A stretch of 64,000 nt of DNA. Source: Bactrocera neohumeralis (taxonomy: Eukaryota > Arthropoda > Insecta > Diptera > Tephritidae). The notes under the pieces are model-generated. The model saw nothing but the letters and a program-made list of their open reading frames with translations. It had not been told where the DNA came from and did not search any database. Position 1 is the first letter of the stretch. Every line of letters starts with the position of its first letter. Shown here piece by piece: positions 22,729-32,827 of this stretch. The stretch is from the NCBI RefSeq assembly GCF_024586455.1, contig NW_026089623.1:11554784-11618783 (forward strand), written 5' to 3'. The position numbers and the translations under genes were made by a program.

Positions 22729-24004
22729 TAAGTGTGTTTCCAAAATATTATATTTAAATACATATATTATAAAAAAAACCTTTTGTTTTTTATATAACAT
22801 TTTGTGGAATCATTTGCGCCGATCGTTTCCCCACGGCCAACCACATCTACGGAACGAGCGAGCACCGTGCTCCACCACCCGAATTATCATTGGTCCTTCT
22901 AGCCGGATAACAGGTAACAAGTTGATTTTATTTAAAGTGAAAGTGCATAATTTGCCCAATTTAGCAACACGCAAGTTACAGCCAAACATATTTTGGATCT
23001 GTGCTCTGCAAGCTATAAGGCAATACATAGATTGGTTAATTTGTGCATAATTTATGTACATACAAAACCCATTGTGCTGTGTGAAGTGGAGACCAAAACT
23101 TATTTTTGGCACTCTACCCACAAATCAACGCACAAGATTGCAGGTAGTATTGTACTTCTTTTAAGTACAACAATAAATACACCTGGCAAATGCACGGATT
23201 ATTTCACTTTGCATATAAACAAAAAAAAAAAAAAAACACACACTGTTATTCGAAAACAAATTATACATTTCTTGGACGCACAAACATCGTCTGGAGCGTC
23301 AACAATCTCTCTCGGGTTTTGTTTTTTTTTTTTCCTTGTGGTTAATTTGAGTCTAGTCGCTCAACTCTGGCTTTCCATATATTGCTCGAATAGCAATAAA
23401 GGCAAGCAGCAATAACGTAGCTGCAGTTTCGAGAGTGCAAACAAAACAAAAAATACAAAATTACAAGTGAAGTGAGTGACACGAAAAATTAGAAAAAGTG
23501 AAGTGAGCGACGGCACGAAAGCTAAACAGCTAAGGCAAGGCAGCAAAGTGAGAGCAGCACAGGCAAAGTAGCAAAGGAAGAGCAGCAAAGGAAGAGCAGC
23601 AAAGGCAAAGCAGCGCAGCAGCCAGAAGGACAGCAACAAACAGAATAGACTAGTGTTTCGAAAATAACCCAGTGAACAAAGTGAAAGTGATTAGTTATAA
23701 ATCAAATAAGTGCTTGTGAATTTTTATTTGTATTTGTATTTGCATTTAAATAAAGCACACTTCAATTTTGTTTGTGTACATAATCGAAGACTAGGCGTGC
23801 AAGTGCATTGGGCCGATTACCCAGCAAGGACATTCTAATTAAATTTGGAAAAAATACGTGGAGAAAATAGTTTACTAAATTTATTAATTTTTTTCGAAAT
23901 TCACGCTTCACTAAGAAAAAACGCACTACTAATTTGTAGTTTGTCCGTGATTGGTTCTATAAGTTTTGAACTTTCGGCAACATATCTATATAATATCTAT
24001 CTTT
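22729..24004. other. Non-coding leader-like region with purine-rich repeats
   Basis: I recognise no protein. The region holds oligo-A and oligo-T runs (23220-23240, 23320-23333). It also has a GCAAAGGAAGAGCA-type tandem stretch at about 23535-23625. The composition recalls the long untranslated leaders of LTR retroelements such as the BEL element here, but no LTR or primer site could be placed. Confidence 0.4.
23535..23625 (+). repeat. GCAAAGGAAGAGCA tandem-like repeat
   Basis: Imperfect repeats of AGCAAAGGMAGAGC in tandem, giving a purine-rich strand. Confidence 0.6.
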
Positions 24005-24125
24005 TCTATATAAATAAAAATGAATTGTTGTTCGTTAGTCTGATTAAAACTCGAGAACGGCTGGGCCGATTAAGCTGACTTTGGTTTTAAAATGTTTGTC
24101 GTAGTCGAGGGTAGGTCTAAACGGT
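24005..24125 (+). mobile_element. Helitron 5'-end fragment
   Basis: The stretch begins TCTATATAAATAAAAATGAA and soon continues with GTTCGTTAGTCTGATTAAAA and CTCGAGAACGGCTGGGCCGA. This closely resembles the conserved start of insect Helitrons, which begins with TC and contains the CGAGAACGGCTGGACCGAT phrase. The identification is from memory of that family. Only the terminus is visible; no Rep/helicase gene and no 3' hairpin with CTRR end were found nearby. Confidence 0.65.
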
Positions 24126-24339
24126 GAGCAAATAAGGAAAAATTACGAGTAAGATAGAGTAAAACGACAATTCCATTTTCCCATATAAAAGTTGACCACT
24201 TACTTGCTGTCAAACATTTGACGGTATTTGTACTCTCAGTTCCACTCGAATTGAAGAACGCATTTAAACAAGACTTTTGAATCGATAACATAATATCAAC
24301 TTAGCTCATAACATCGTGTATTTAAATTTCAATTTCAAA

Positions 24340-25004
24340 TTTCAAAATATATAAATATAATTAATGTGTTGACATGTTTGATGGTGCCAACCTTACAGTG
24401 TTACCAACTCTCAAAACTACATTTATTATAATAACGGGGCATCTCTGCCAGTGCAGACTCCACATTGCTCATTGCTTACTAGATATAGAATACTACATAG
24501 TTTGCCATATATGGTAAGCTAGAAGCTGTCTCTTCAGCAGTTTAACAGCGCAGTTTTCATTTATATGAAAATTTCGAAGAGGCAACATATTCCATTTCCA
24601 CATATGCCGACGGCATTTTAATTTCGGTAATATGAAAATTAGAAGAGCGAGTTAAGACGGTTGTGTTATATTATAAAAATAAAGTACATTTTCAAAATAA
24701 CATTTAATATTTAGTTTAATATTGTTAATTTATAGAAATATTATGGAAATTGGGTTGGAAAGTCTTAAACTTAATAAACTTATACAAGCATAAAACAAAA
24801 TATCATTTCTCATTTTAAATTTATTATTTTAATTTCAAAATATAAATATAATTAAAGTGTTGACATGTTTGATAGTGCCAACCTTACAGTGTTACCAGCT
24901 CTCAAAAATACTTTTATTATAATAACGGGGCATCTCTGCCTGTGCAGACTCCACATTGCTCATTGCTTACTAGATATAGAATACTACATAGTTTGCCATA
25001 TATC
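24340..25004 (+). repeat. Tandem duplication of period 491, cut by a gap
   Basis: The block starting TGTTGACATGTTTGATGGTG at 24367 recurs at 24858 and stays near-identical for ~147 bases, up to the N run. It includes AATAACGGGGCATCTCTGCC and CATTGCTTACTAGATATAGA. The flank before each copy is similar too. It may be two LTR-like units, a tandem repeat or a mis-assembly at the gap. Confidence 0.75.
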
Positions 25005-25104
25005 NNNNNNNNNNNNNNNNNNNNNNNNNNNNNNNNNNNNNNNNNNNNNNNNNNNNNNNNNNNNNNNNNNNNNNNNNNNNNNNNNNNNNNNNNNNNNNNN
25101 NNNN
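25005..25104. other. Assembly gap (100 N)
   Basis: Exactly 100 N. It truncates both the tandem duplication on its left and a gag gene on its right. Confidence 0.99.
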
Positions 25105-25712
25105 TTTCTAAATCCTTTGGATTGTGGCTGTAGAGGGTGCCGCTTGTATACTTGCTGTTCAAGCCATGAATAAACGTTCTGACGGCTTCTTGATTCGCAT
25201 ACTTTTGCATTTCTGATGGGTTGAAATTCCGCCAGCGTAAGTTTGTTTTGCGTAATCCTTTTCATTTCGTCTAGTAAGACGTAAAAAGGTCTCTGGTCCG
25301 CATACGTGTAGTCGAAGCGATTTATGATTGAGTAGAAGTTGAACTTCGTGTTGTGGTTGATTAAAATATCGGCTGCTTCTCCTTGAATTTTCGAATACAA
25401 TATCGAAAGTGCGGTATAATATGTCGGAGTTGTGGCATATTCTTTTATGTTTTCCATGTGCGTCCACGCACGTTTTCTCCAGGATCTGTATTGATTTATA
25501 TTGCCCGTGAAGTCTGGCAATGCTTTAAAAATATCCAGGTTAATCTGCATTTCGTTGATTATATTTGGTTTGCAGTCCTCGTGCTGATCCGTAATTGTCA
25601 CATTTGATGGCAGACTGTTCTCCAGGGTAGCCACTCTTTGTTGGTTCTCAGTTAGAAATGTAGTTAAATCAGCAATTTGAGCCCTGAGATTTGCAATCTC
25701 CTGTGCAGACAT
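25105..25712 (-). pseudogene. Gypsy-type gag fragment
   Basis: On the minus strand the likely start is MSAQEIANLRAQIADL at 25712. An upstream in-frame ATG at 25814 adds 34 less likely residues. A coiled-coil-like start is followed by a capsid-type domain with FKALPDFTGNINQYRSWRKR and YTALSILYSKIQGEAADILI. A frameshift near 25210 shifts the end into another frame (RTFIHGLNSKYTSGTLY). The rest vanishes in the gap. Gag would form particles that package element RNA. It is broken, and no pol is visible. Confidence 0.72.
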
Positions 25713-26124
25713 CTCGAAGTTGGTGTTCAATAAGGGACGATGGAAATTGAACAGTTTTTGTCTCTTTCTATGAGACTTCAGCGTTATTCCGATGTTTATC
25801 GGTGCTGCTTCCAATTTTTCGGGAACTTATTTTTTTCCTTCTTCAGAGCCCTCAGTTAACAAACTGTCATTTGTCGCGAGTAAAAGAAATTATATTTATT
25901 TGGGCAGTACACTTATTTTCGTGTTGCCTTTTTTATTTATAATTTCTTACTGACTACATTTTATAATCTTAGTGCTATTTATACTAATGCGAACGTTTGC
26001 TTACTTGCTAGAACAAAGATAGTTGTGTTACGCTTATCAGTTTTTCGTTATAGAATTCTGTCTGTTGTGTTTATAATGCGAGAATTTTATTGTTTGTTTA
26101 GGTTAAGTGTGCAATTTACTTAGG
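25713..26124. other. Possible leader/LTR of the gag-bearing element
   Basis: Directly upstream (minus sense) of the gag start, AT-rich and without a coding frame. An LTR is expected here, but neither ends nor a primer site can be defined with confidence. Confidence 0.3.
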
Positions 26125-26377
26125 CTATCTTCGGCGTCGCTAACTCGCTCATAGAAGACGTCTTTGGTCACATCGTCCTCCTCTTCCATCCGGGCGTGGG
26201 CGCAAATCAGCGATATGTTGAAGAACTTCGTTTTTACGCGGATTATGGCTAGACGTTTATCCATCGGGTGAATGACAGTACTCGGTGACGGAGTCTCTCT
26301 GCCAAAACGAATTTGCGCGCCTTCCCAATTACGGCACCGGACATTCCAGGTGCATGCCCATAAATCGTTATTCTTAG
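26125..26377 (-). pseudogene. RTE LINE endonuclease fragment, left half
   Basis: Minus-strand frames contain ACTWNVR and NISLICAHA, the start of the apurinic-type endonuclease domain of RTE LINEs, as in the copy at 32828-35664. Sequence CCAGGTGCATGCCC... runs to the junction at 26377. Its continuation, RTE leader sequence, resumes at 39441 beyond the Jockey insertion. The fragment ends abruptly at about 26125. Confidence 0.78.
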
Positions 26378-26459
26378 TTTTTTTTCAAAATTATTTTATT
26401 TATTGGATCTGCCTTTTCTTAAAGCCTAACAATAAGTTATAAAATCTTAAATCTATTTA

Positions 26460-28150
26460 AAAATTAGACAGGCTACAGCAAATGATTGAGCTGTTTTGGT
26501 GATACGTCGCTCTTTAATACGCAGGCATATTTCTTCTTTTAAGTCGCGTTTGATCGCAGGAAGCATTAGTATGTTCCAAAGCATTAGCCAGACGGTTTGG
26601 GTGATCTCGGAGCTTAGATATGTATTTAATTCTGCTATCTTCTACTTCTTTCTTTACCATAGGAATACCAAGGTCTTTATGGATATTTTCGTTAGGCATG
26701 TACCATGGTGAACACGTGGTTGTTCTAAGCATTTTTAATTGGAACAGAACGTACCCCGCAGTTGAATGCCACACATCCAAATCGGCTTTATGACTCCACT
26801 ATATAAAAGCACTTTGTTGTCTAGGCTAAGTTAGGAGTTTTTATTTAAAAGCCAATTTAAATTTGCAGCTCTAATCTTCATACATGTTATTTTACTAGAG
26901 ATGTGTTTTCTCCACGTGAGCCTTCTATCTAGGTGAATACCAAGATATGTTTCTTCGTTCGCTTGGGGTACTGAAATACTTTTTATTTTTACTGCCGGGC
27001 ATATCTTTGGTCTAAGCGAAAATGTAATATGCTTACACTTCTGTTCATTCACATTTATACGCCAGTTCGCTAGCCATTATTCGACAGAACTTAAATGCTT
27101 CGCTAATATTCTTGATGCTAAAATGTGGCATTTGTTACGGCTCACTATAGCTGTGTCGTCCGCAAAAGTTGAAGTTAATACATTATTAGCTGTTGGAAAA
27201 TCTACTGTATATATGATGTATAGTGTTTGGTCTAAAACACTGCCCTGGGGTACACCAGCCCTTATCTGTCGTTCATCAGATATGAAATCTCCCATTTTTA
27301 GCATAAATTTTATATTTTGTAAATAAGGCTCCAATGTTTTATACAATTCTAAAGGTAGAATTTTTTTAATCTTATTGCTGAACAGTACTCCCTGTGCTCA
27401 AATGCTTTCCTTATCTCGTTAGTAATTGTATTTACTTGATCTATTGTGCCATGTTTCGCACGAAATCCGAATTGATGCGTTGGTATTATATTATTTTCGT
27501 GGAAAAAAGGAGACATCTTTGATAGTATTACTTTTTCAAATACTTTTGAAAGACAGGGTAGAAAACTGATGGGTCTGTATGAAGACGGCTGTGTTAAGTC
27601 TTTCCCAGGTTTATCTATCAAGATAATCTGCGACTTTTTCCATGAAATTGGATAGTATTCGAAACTAATAATTGCATTGAAGAGCAAAGAGAGCACCTCT
27701 ACAGCAATAATTGGTAACTCAATTAGCATTTTTGGGGAAATTTTATCATGTCCCGGCCACTTTTTTAGATTAAGTTCCTTGATGATACCAATAATTTCAG
27801 AAGGTGAAGTCTTAAGAGACTCGGGCGACTCCTTAGCTGTGTTGGGCAAGATTGACAGCTTAAAGTTGTTCTTTGGCAAATTGGGTTGAAATACCTTTTA
27901 TAGGTTATTTGCAAAGCAATTAGCCTTTTCCGCGTCACTTCGAGCCCAATTTTCACCCAAGTCTCGTATAGGCATGTTGGAGTCAGTTGGTGGCTTCATA
28001 GACTTTTGGGCTTTCCAAAAGGAATTTTGCTTGTTTAAATTTGGACACAGCTTCTTTATATACATTTCGGTGTTGAACTCTTCCTCACGTTTAAGCGTTT
28101 TTTTAATTTAAGTACAGCATATTTTAATTGAAGTTGAGTGAAAGGGGAAC
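26460..28150 (-). pseudogene. Jockey ORF2 reverse transcriptase region
   Basis: Minus-strand pieces in order: KKWPGHDKISPKMLIELP and SYRPISFLPCLSKVFEKV (27879-27349); RAGVPQGSVLDQTLYIIY and FADDTAIVSR (27346-27077, the RT active site in its FADD form); LGIHLDRRLTWRKHI (27052-26831); and a C-terminal thumb down to 26460. The block carrying the first RT aspartate, between 27349 and 27346, has been lost by deletion. Region 27880-28150 is frameshifted linker. The enzyme would copy element RNA at a nicked target; this one cannot. Confidence 0.82.
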
Positions 28151-28153
28151 GAT

Positions 28154-28450
28154 TTATCTGCCATTCACATCTTGCAGCTGTCGTCCTATCGGATTAATAA
28201 GACGTGAGCCCCAGTACCTGGGTTTTGCGTTGTAATCTCCACCTGCTACAAATCTTTGACCTAGTGTTCCAAAAAAGTCTTTAAATTCGATTTCTGTAAT
28301 TTTAAAACGAGGTGGACAGTATATAGCCGTGAGGTTTAAGTCACAACCCCGATTATTTAGTGATATTATTGTAGCTTGTAACTGCGGTGTAGCATGAGAT
28401 TCTAGAGCATAGTGGTTTAAACAATTTCTAATCAACACTGCCGTGTCATC
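28154..28450 (-). pseudogene. Jockey ORF2 endonuclease remnant
   Basis: Minus frame with LNLTAIYCPPRFKITEIEF and FVAGGDYNAKPRYWGSRLIN. The latter is the DYNAK-W motif of apurinic-type LINE endonucleases. The N-terminal start and the C-terminal SDH part are missing: the frame ends soon after GRQLQ. Target nicking would be lost. Confidence 0.75.
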
Positions 28451-28454
28451 ATGC

Positions 28455-28749
28455 GCTTTCCCATCCGGATGATTTGTAACATATAGTCTAAATCCTGTGT
28501 AAGATTTATAATCATAGTTTCAATACCTCCATTTGGAGGATTTTGCGGCAGTTGCATTTGCACAGTGTTGCCTTTCACCACATTTGCATAGCTTCCTTGC
28601 ATATCATTATTGTCAGAAGTAATAAGATTTGAACTATTTTCTGAGGTTGCTATAATTTCATTATGGGGTGTTTGTAACATTTGGTTACGACGTGCTTGAA
28701 TGCCCTGTGACGATTTCAAATCTTTATATACAGGGCAACCTTTGTAGTA
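28455..28749 (-). pseudogene. Jockey ORF1, C-terminal segment
   Basis: The frame 28719-28432 begins just after the knuckle region: KSSQGIQARRNQMLQTPHNE, then a polar, N/Q-rich tail. Just upstream the minus strand reads GCPVYKDL, the usual continuation of the third knuckle (NHTANYRGCP). That knuckle is on the far side of the long-TIR transposon at 31535-31586. Confidence 0.7.
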
Positions 28750-29124
28750 GGGTGTCCGTTATTTACCAAGTTGGCTATTTCCACTTGGGTATCGTCAAAA
28801 TCGTTTACCTAAAAACAATTGCGGAAACAAAGAAATTTTTTCGATGCCGTTTAACCCTGCCTAAATAAGGATACTTTTCCCATTTAATTAACATGGGATT
28901 TTTGCACTATTTAGCAAATAATTCTTATTTCGTACATTATACTTTTTAACTTACCAACAATGCTCAATTCTGCTTTTATTATGATCCCTTTAGACGGTGA
29001 AATTTTCATATTGGCCCAAAAAAATTATTACATAACCTTTGGAAGGGTCAAAATTTATTTGTATTGATTATTCCAATTATTTTGCTTAAACTACTTGCTA
29101 ATTAATTTTTATTCTGAATTTCGT
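28750..29124 (+). repeat. Left terminal inverted repeat of long-TIR transposon
   Basis: Matches 31168-31534 in inverse over essentially its whole length, with scattered differences and small indels. Shared phrases include CATGGGATTTTTGCACTATT and TTATGATCCCTTTAGACGG. Confidence 0.88.
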
Positions 29125-29227
29125 GTAAGATCTTTTATTTTAAACTTTCAATAATCATACATGTTATAAATGTAAATTTTAACACACAAATTATTATTGA
29201 TTGTATGTTAATTATTGAACTTTTATC

Positions 29228-30115
29228 TTCTTCGTCAGGCATTCCTTAGTAGCATTTGGAAATTCATTTTTATACTCTTTTATCACTTGGAGAAGATACT
29301 GTTTTTGATTCTCATCTTTAGCTAACACATTTATGTATTCTTGAGTCAATTGTACAGCTCTCTCTGCTACATCATTAACAACTTTAATATTCTTAGCAAT
29401 CTTTAATCCTTTTTAATTATCATCATTTTCATGCCAAGTCTGCACGTCAAGTTCCAAAAAGCTCGTATTAATATCAAATCTCTTAAACAAGTTCAAAGTA
29501 TTACAATTTACAAAGTAATCAATTTCATTAGTTCGTAAAATTTTATATCACTATCATCGTTTATAAAATACTTTACAACCAAATTCATAAGCAGGATCCA
29601 AGGTCAAGGCTTTGACCATTTTGCGTTTGATAGGGACTGATATATTTTTATCAAAAAATGAGAGTGCCACCACCTCTGGGCTCAAGTACCATAAATGGTT
29701 TTTAATTTTTTTCAAGACAGCTTCAGATAAACACTTATCAATAGTTCTATAAGCATAAACTGCTTTCAAAAATTGCAAATCTTAGTTCGGAGCTGCTGCA
29801 GCAAGAGGTGCAGTATATCAAAATCTCACATATATAAATACCACGAATAAACAAACGTTCAATAAACTTTTTTTCTTCTTCTGGTGATAGTTCAAAAGCA
29901 TCTCGAAATACGTAAATTTTAAATGAGTAAATGGCTTTCGACATCCAGCGAGCGTGATGGAAAGCGCCAGGTTTATAAAAATGAATGCTTTGATGGTCGA
30001 CAGTACCAAGAAATATTCGGGACAATTCAAGCAGCTCTTTGTAATCGTCGCGGGGTAAAACCGTTTCTAATAAATTTTGGATGTTTCGATCTATTTCGTC
30101 AACTTGATTAATCAA
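29228..30115 (-). pseudogene. Transposase-like protein of the long-TIR element (unclassified)
   Basis: Minus-strand pieces from 30115 leftwards: RDDYKELLELSRIFLGTVDH; HHARWMSKAIYSFKIYVFR; LSPEVVALSFFDKNI and KRKMVKALTLDPAYEFG (29778-29554); and about 29520-29228, VVNDVAERAVQL and KDENQKQYLLQVIKEYK. I recall this set of motifs from large uncharacterised insect and cnidarian protein families that look like transposases, but I cannot name the superfamily. A frameshift near 29750-29780 and a stop near 29416 break it. The N-terminal part would lie beyond the Jockey fragment at 30155-30745 but is not recognisable there. Confidence 0.55.
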
Positions 30116-30150
30116 TTTTTTATGAATTTTATTTTATTTTTTCTAAACTC

Positions 30151-30154
<4 letters not shown>

Positions 30155-30181
<27 letters not shown>

Positions 30182-30745
30182 TCAATGCCATTGTAACTAG
30201 TTAACATAAAATAAACTAACGAACAATTTGTTTTGCTTAATGTATAATACAAAATAATTAATGGTGCTCTGCGTATAAATTGCAGAGAATCTGGTTACTG
30301 TATAAGGTGATACGGTTTTTTGCGCTTAAGCCTTTCTTTCCATTCACTTCGAGTGACAAGAGCCCTGGCTTCAGTGTTCATATGGTCAGAAAGTCTTTCC
30401 ATATGAGACTTTGCACATTTTTTAATTGATGCAGCAACTGAGTCAATTCCGAGATCGCGTTCAAGATCGTGACTGCGAACATACCAAGGCGCATTGACGG
30501 CGCATCTTAAAACTTTGTTTTGAAATCGCTGGATTTGTGCAACAATGCTAGGGCTTGAGCAGCCCCAAAGTTGTATCCCATAAGTCCAAACTGGTTTGAA
30601 CACCTGCTTGTAGACTAGAATTTTGTTATTTGTGGATAATGCAGAGTTTCTACCCAATAGCCAATACAAGTTTCTGAATTTTATTTCTAATTCTTCTTTT
30701 TTCTTTTTGACATGTGCACTCCATCTAAGTTTTGTGTCCAGGGTC
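30155..30745 (-). mobile_element. Jockey-type LINE 3' fragment with target duplication
   Basis: A T run (30155-30178, the poly-A tail on the minus strand) is followed by 3' UTR and the last ~150 codons of a Jockey-like ORF2, including NKILVYKQVFKPVWTYGIQL and WYVRSHDLERDLGIDS. The flanks AAACTCATGA at 30145-30154 and 30746-30755 are identical, showing a 5'-truncated insertion by target-primed reverse transcription. It differs clearly in sequence from the two larger Jockey copies here. Confidence 0.85.
30297..30745 (-). pseudogene. Jockey ORF2 C-terminal domain (truncated)
   Basis: Open over ~149 codons to a stop at 30295-30297, with TLDTKLRWSAHVKKKKEE, KFRNLYWLLGRNSALS and CAVNAPWYVRSHDLERD. 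These belong to the thumb and C-terminal region of Jockey RTs. The apparent start codon at 30753 lies in the target duplication and is fortuitous. It has no catalytic centre. Confidence 0.78.
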
Positions 30746-30755
30746 AAACTCATGA

Positions 30756-31167
30756 TGGAAGTTCTTAATTTTCAATAGATTGGAGCTCTCGAGGTTAGAA
30801 AGATATTTTTTAGCTGGATACCAAATCAATTTTTACACTTTCTATTCATTGCACTAGTCACATCAACTTAACAATTAAAAATTCAATATTATAACGTGAA
30901 TTAAGAACTGTACCGTTTACTATCCAAAAATGGAATATTGCTGTCAAAAAAACCACAACAACCAGAATAGACAATAAGTAAAAAATTAGTTTGTTGTTTT
31001 TTATTCACTTCAATGACCGTCCGCTAGAGCGCCACGTATCCAATATATCTGGTTCTTTTATTTATTTTGTGTTGGTAATAACCATATTACCGTACTTCAA
31101 TTTGAACTATTATTCCTTCATAGAATCACTGTGTGACTTTTAAAGGCAAAAAAATAAGAAACTTTAA
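30756..31167. other. Interior of long-TIR element without recognisable coding
   Basis: Lies between the Jockey fragment and the right TIR, where the N-terminal part of the transposase would be expected. Only AT-rich sequence with stops is visible. Confidence 0.4.
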
Positions 31168-31534
31168 ATGAAATTCAGAATAAAAATTAATTTGTAAGTA
31201 GTTTAAGCAAAATAATTAGAATAATAAATACAAATAAAATTTGACCCTTCCAAGGTTATGCAATAATTTTTTTGCGCCAATATGAAAATTTCTCCGTCTA
31301 AAGGGATCATAATAGAAGCAGAATTGAGCATTGTTGGTAAGTTAAAAAGTATAATGTACGAAATAAGAATTATTTGCTAAATAGTGCAAAAATCCCATGT
31401 TAATTAAATGGGAAAAGTATCCTTTTTTAGGCAGGGTTAAACGGCATCGAAAAATTTTTTCTTTGTTTCCAAAATTGCTTTTAGGTCAAAAAGAAACGAT
31501 TTTGACGATACCCAAGTAAATAACGGACACCCTA
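31168..31534 (-). repeat. Right terminal inverted repeat of long-TIR transposon
   Basis: Inverse of 28750-29124. Similarity fades at about 31168, where the left repeat reads TTTTTATTCTGAATTTC. Confidence 0.88.
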
Positions 31535-31586
31535 CTCTGTAGTTAGCAGTGTGATTTCCTCCGCAATTGCTGCATTTTTTATTTAA
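31535..31586 (-). pseudogene. Jockey ORF1 third knuckle segment
   Basis: A 52-base island reading KCSNCGGNHTANYR on the minus strand. It is stranded between the long-TIR transposon and the Harbinger element and shows both inserted in the same gag-like gene. Confidence 0.78.
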
Positions 31587-31838
31587 TGCCCCTATTGCGG
31601 TTTTCAACCCGACTTGGTCGAATTGAAGTTAAGGCAATTCAACTTCAGATCAACCAAACTCTTTCTCGGTATTGCGAACTTCAACTAAGTTCAGTCGAAG
31701 TATGATTGGCGTTGCCAACCTAAGAAAGGGAATTTTGACAGATAGTGAAACAGTTAAAATTTTGTAAACGACATATTTAAACAATTGAATTCAGTTGTCG
31801 CTCGCGAAAAAGTGAATAAACATTAAAATAAATAAAAA

Positions 31839-32605
31839 ATGGATATAAGTTTTGATTTATATTACAATGACGAAAATATTGGGGGCAAAATTGATGTGCT
31901 ACGTATACGAAAAAGCCTTCGTGATCACTCAAATCCATTGGAGCTTCCAAATGCAAAGTAAGCCATAGTTTTTTCACAATTGAGTGGCTTTTTAATAATA
32001 TTTGTAGCAGATTCATAAGTTATTTTCGATTAAATAACGTGTGCGAGGAACGGCCTCCTATATTAAAATTATGCGCAACTCTGCGTTTCCTTGCTGACGG
32101 TGGTTATCAAAAATGCAGTGGAAATGATTTTAACATTGGGTTGGCGCAACCTACGATATCTTTAGTAATTAAAGAAGTTCTAAATATAATTGAAAAACGT
32201 ATTTGTGCCCAATGGATTAAAATTCAAATGACTGAGGAGGAGCAAAACGCTTCAAAAGTTTCATTTTATTCAAAAAGTGCTTTCCCGGGAGTAGTTGGTT
32301 GCATCGACGGGACTTATGTCCGCATAATTTCACCAAGAAAAGAAGTGCAGCATCTTTATCTTAACAGAAAGGGCTACTACAGTTTAATAATTTCTTAAAA
32401 TTTTTAGCTTTGCGATTATAAAATGTTTATTCGGTATGTGGATGCTAGGCATGCAGGCGCAAATGTTAGCGATTTGCAAGTGCATTTACAGAACAACATA
32501 CAGAATAATATTTGGATCTTGGGTAAGACTTTATCATATTTACTGCTAAATAAGTGGAGTAATGTAATTTCTTGGATGGAAGATGGAGTCATGTGTACAA
32601 GTTCA
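31839..32605 (+). pseudogene. PIF/Harbinger transposase, partial, with introns
   Basis: Exon 1 (31839-31957) encodes DLYYNDENIGGKID and DHSNPLELPNA and ends at a GT splice donor. An AG at 32006-32007 opens exon 2 (32008-32395) with FISYFRLNN, PPILKLCATLRFLADGGYQ, the IDGTYVRI motif (first catalytic Asp, near 32306) and NRKGYYSL. A further broken piece (32400-32530) reads DYKMFIRYVDARHAGANVSD, containing a possible second catalytic region. The C-terminal third is lost at the RTE insertion. A segment between FRLNN and PPILKL is also deleted. It would cut and paste the element together with the SANT partner. Confidence 0.82.
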
Positions 32606-32827
32606 CGCAAGTGAGGAAAGTTCTCTGATCGCCATTCACTTCGGAGTGGCCAGAAACGATTCTTTTACACATGGCTTAAGCAGCTCACTACTTCCGGTCT
32701 TTGACCAAGTATACTCTGGGTAGCCTAAGAACATCCGTTCGAAGGCGAGCTAATGTGAGAAGGCGAAACATCCCCTACATAGGGTTGTGCGCTGGGTTTG
32801 GGACCCGCCACGTAAAAAACAATACGA

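Larger units (their letters stand above)
28750..31534. mobile_element. DNA transposon with ~370-bp inverted repeats, superfamily unknown
   Basis: The ends read AGGGTGTCCGTTATTTAC and its inverse GTAAATAACGGACACCCT. They continue as inverted repeats for about 370 bases (28750-29124 and 31168-31534). The flanks TTTGTAGT (left) and TCTGTAGT (right) fit an 8- to 9-bp target duplication with one change. The host Jockey ORF1 frame re-joins across it (NHTANYR | GCPVYKDL). It encodes a decayed protein on the minus strand (29228-30115) and is interrupted by a Jockey 3' fragment. The TIR length would suit Mutator-like elements, but the protein has no motif of that family that I recognise. Confidence 0.85.

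Noticed and set aside
22198..22731. 177-codon plus-strand frame
   Set aside because: Most of it is antisense to the truncated R1-like LINE. No domain is recognisable in the plus-sense translation.
22729..22735. Splice donor of a host gene exon
   Set aside because: GTAAGTG alone is weak. No coding exon on either side is recognisable.
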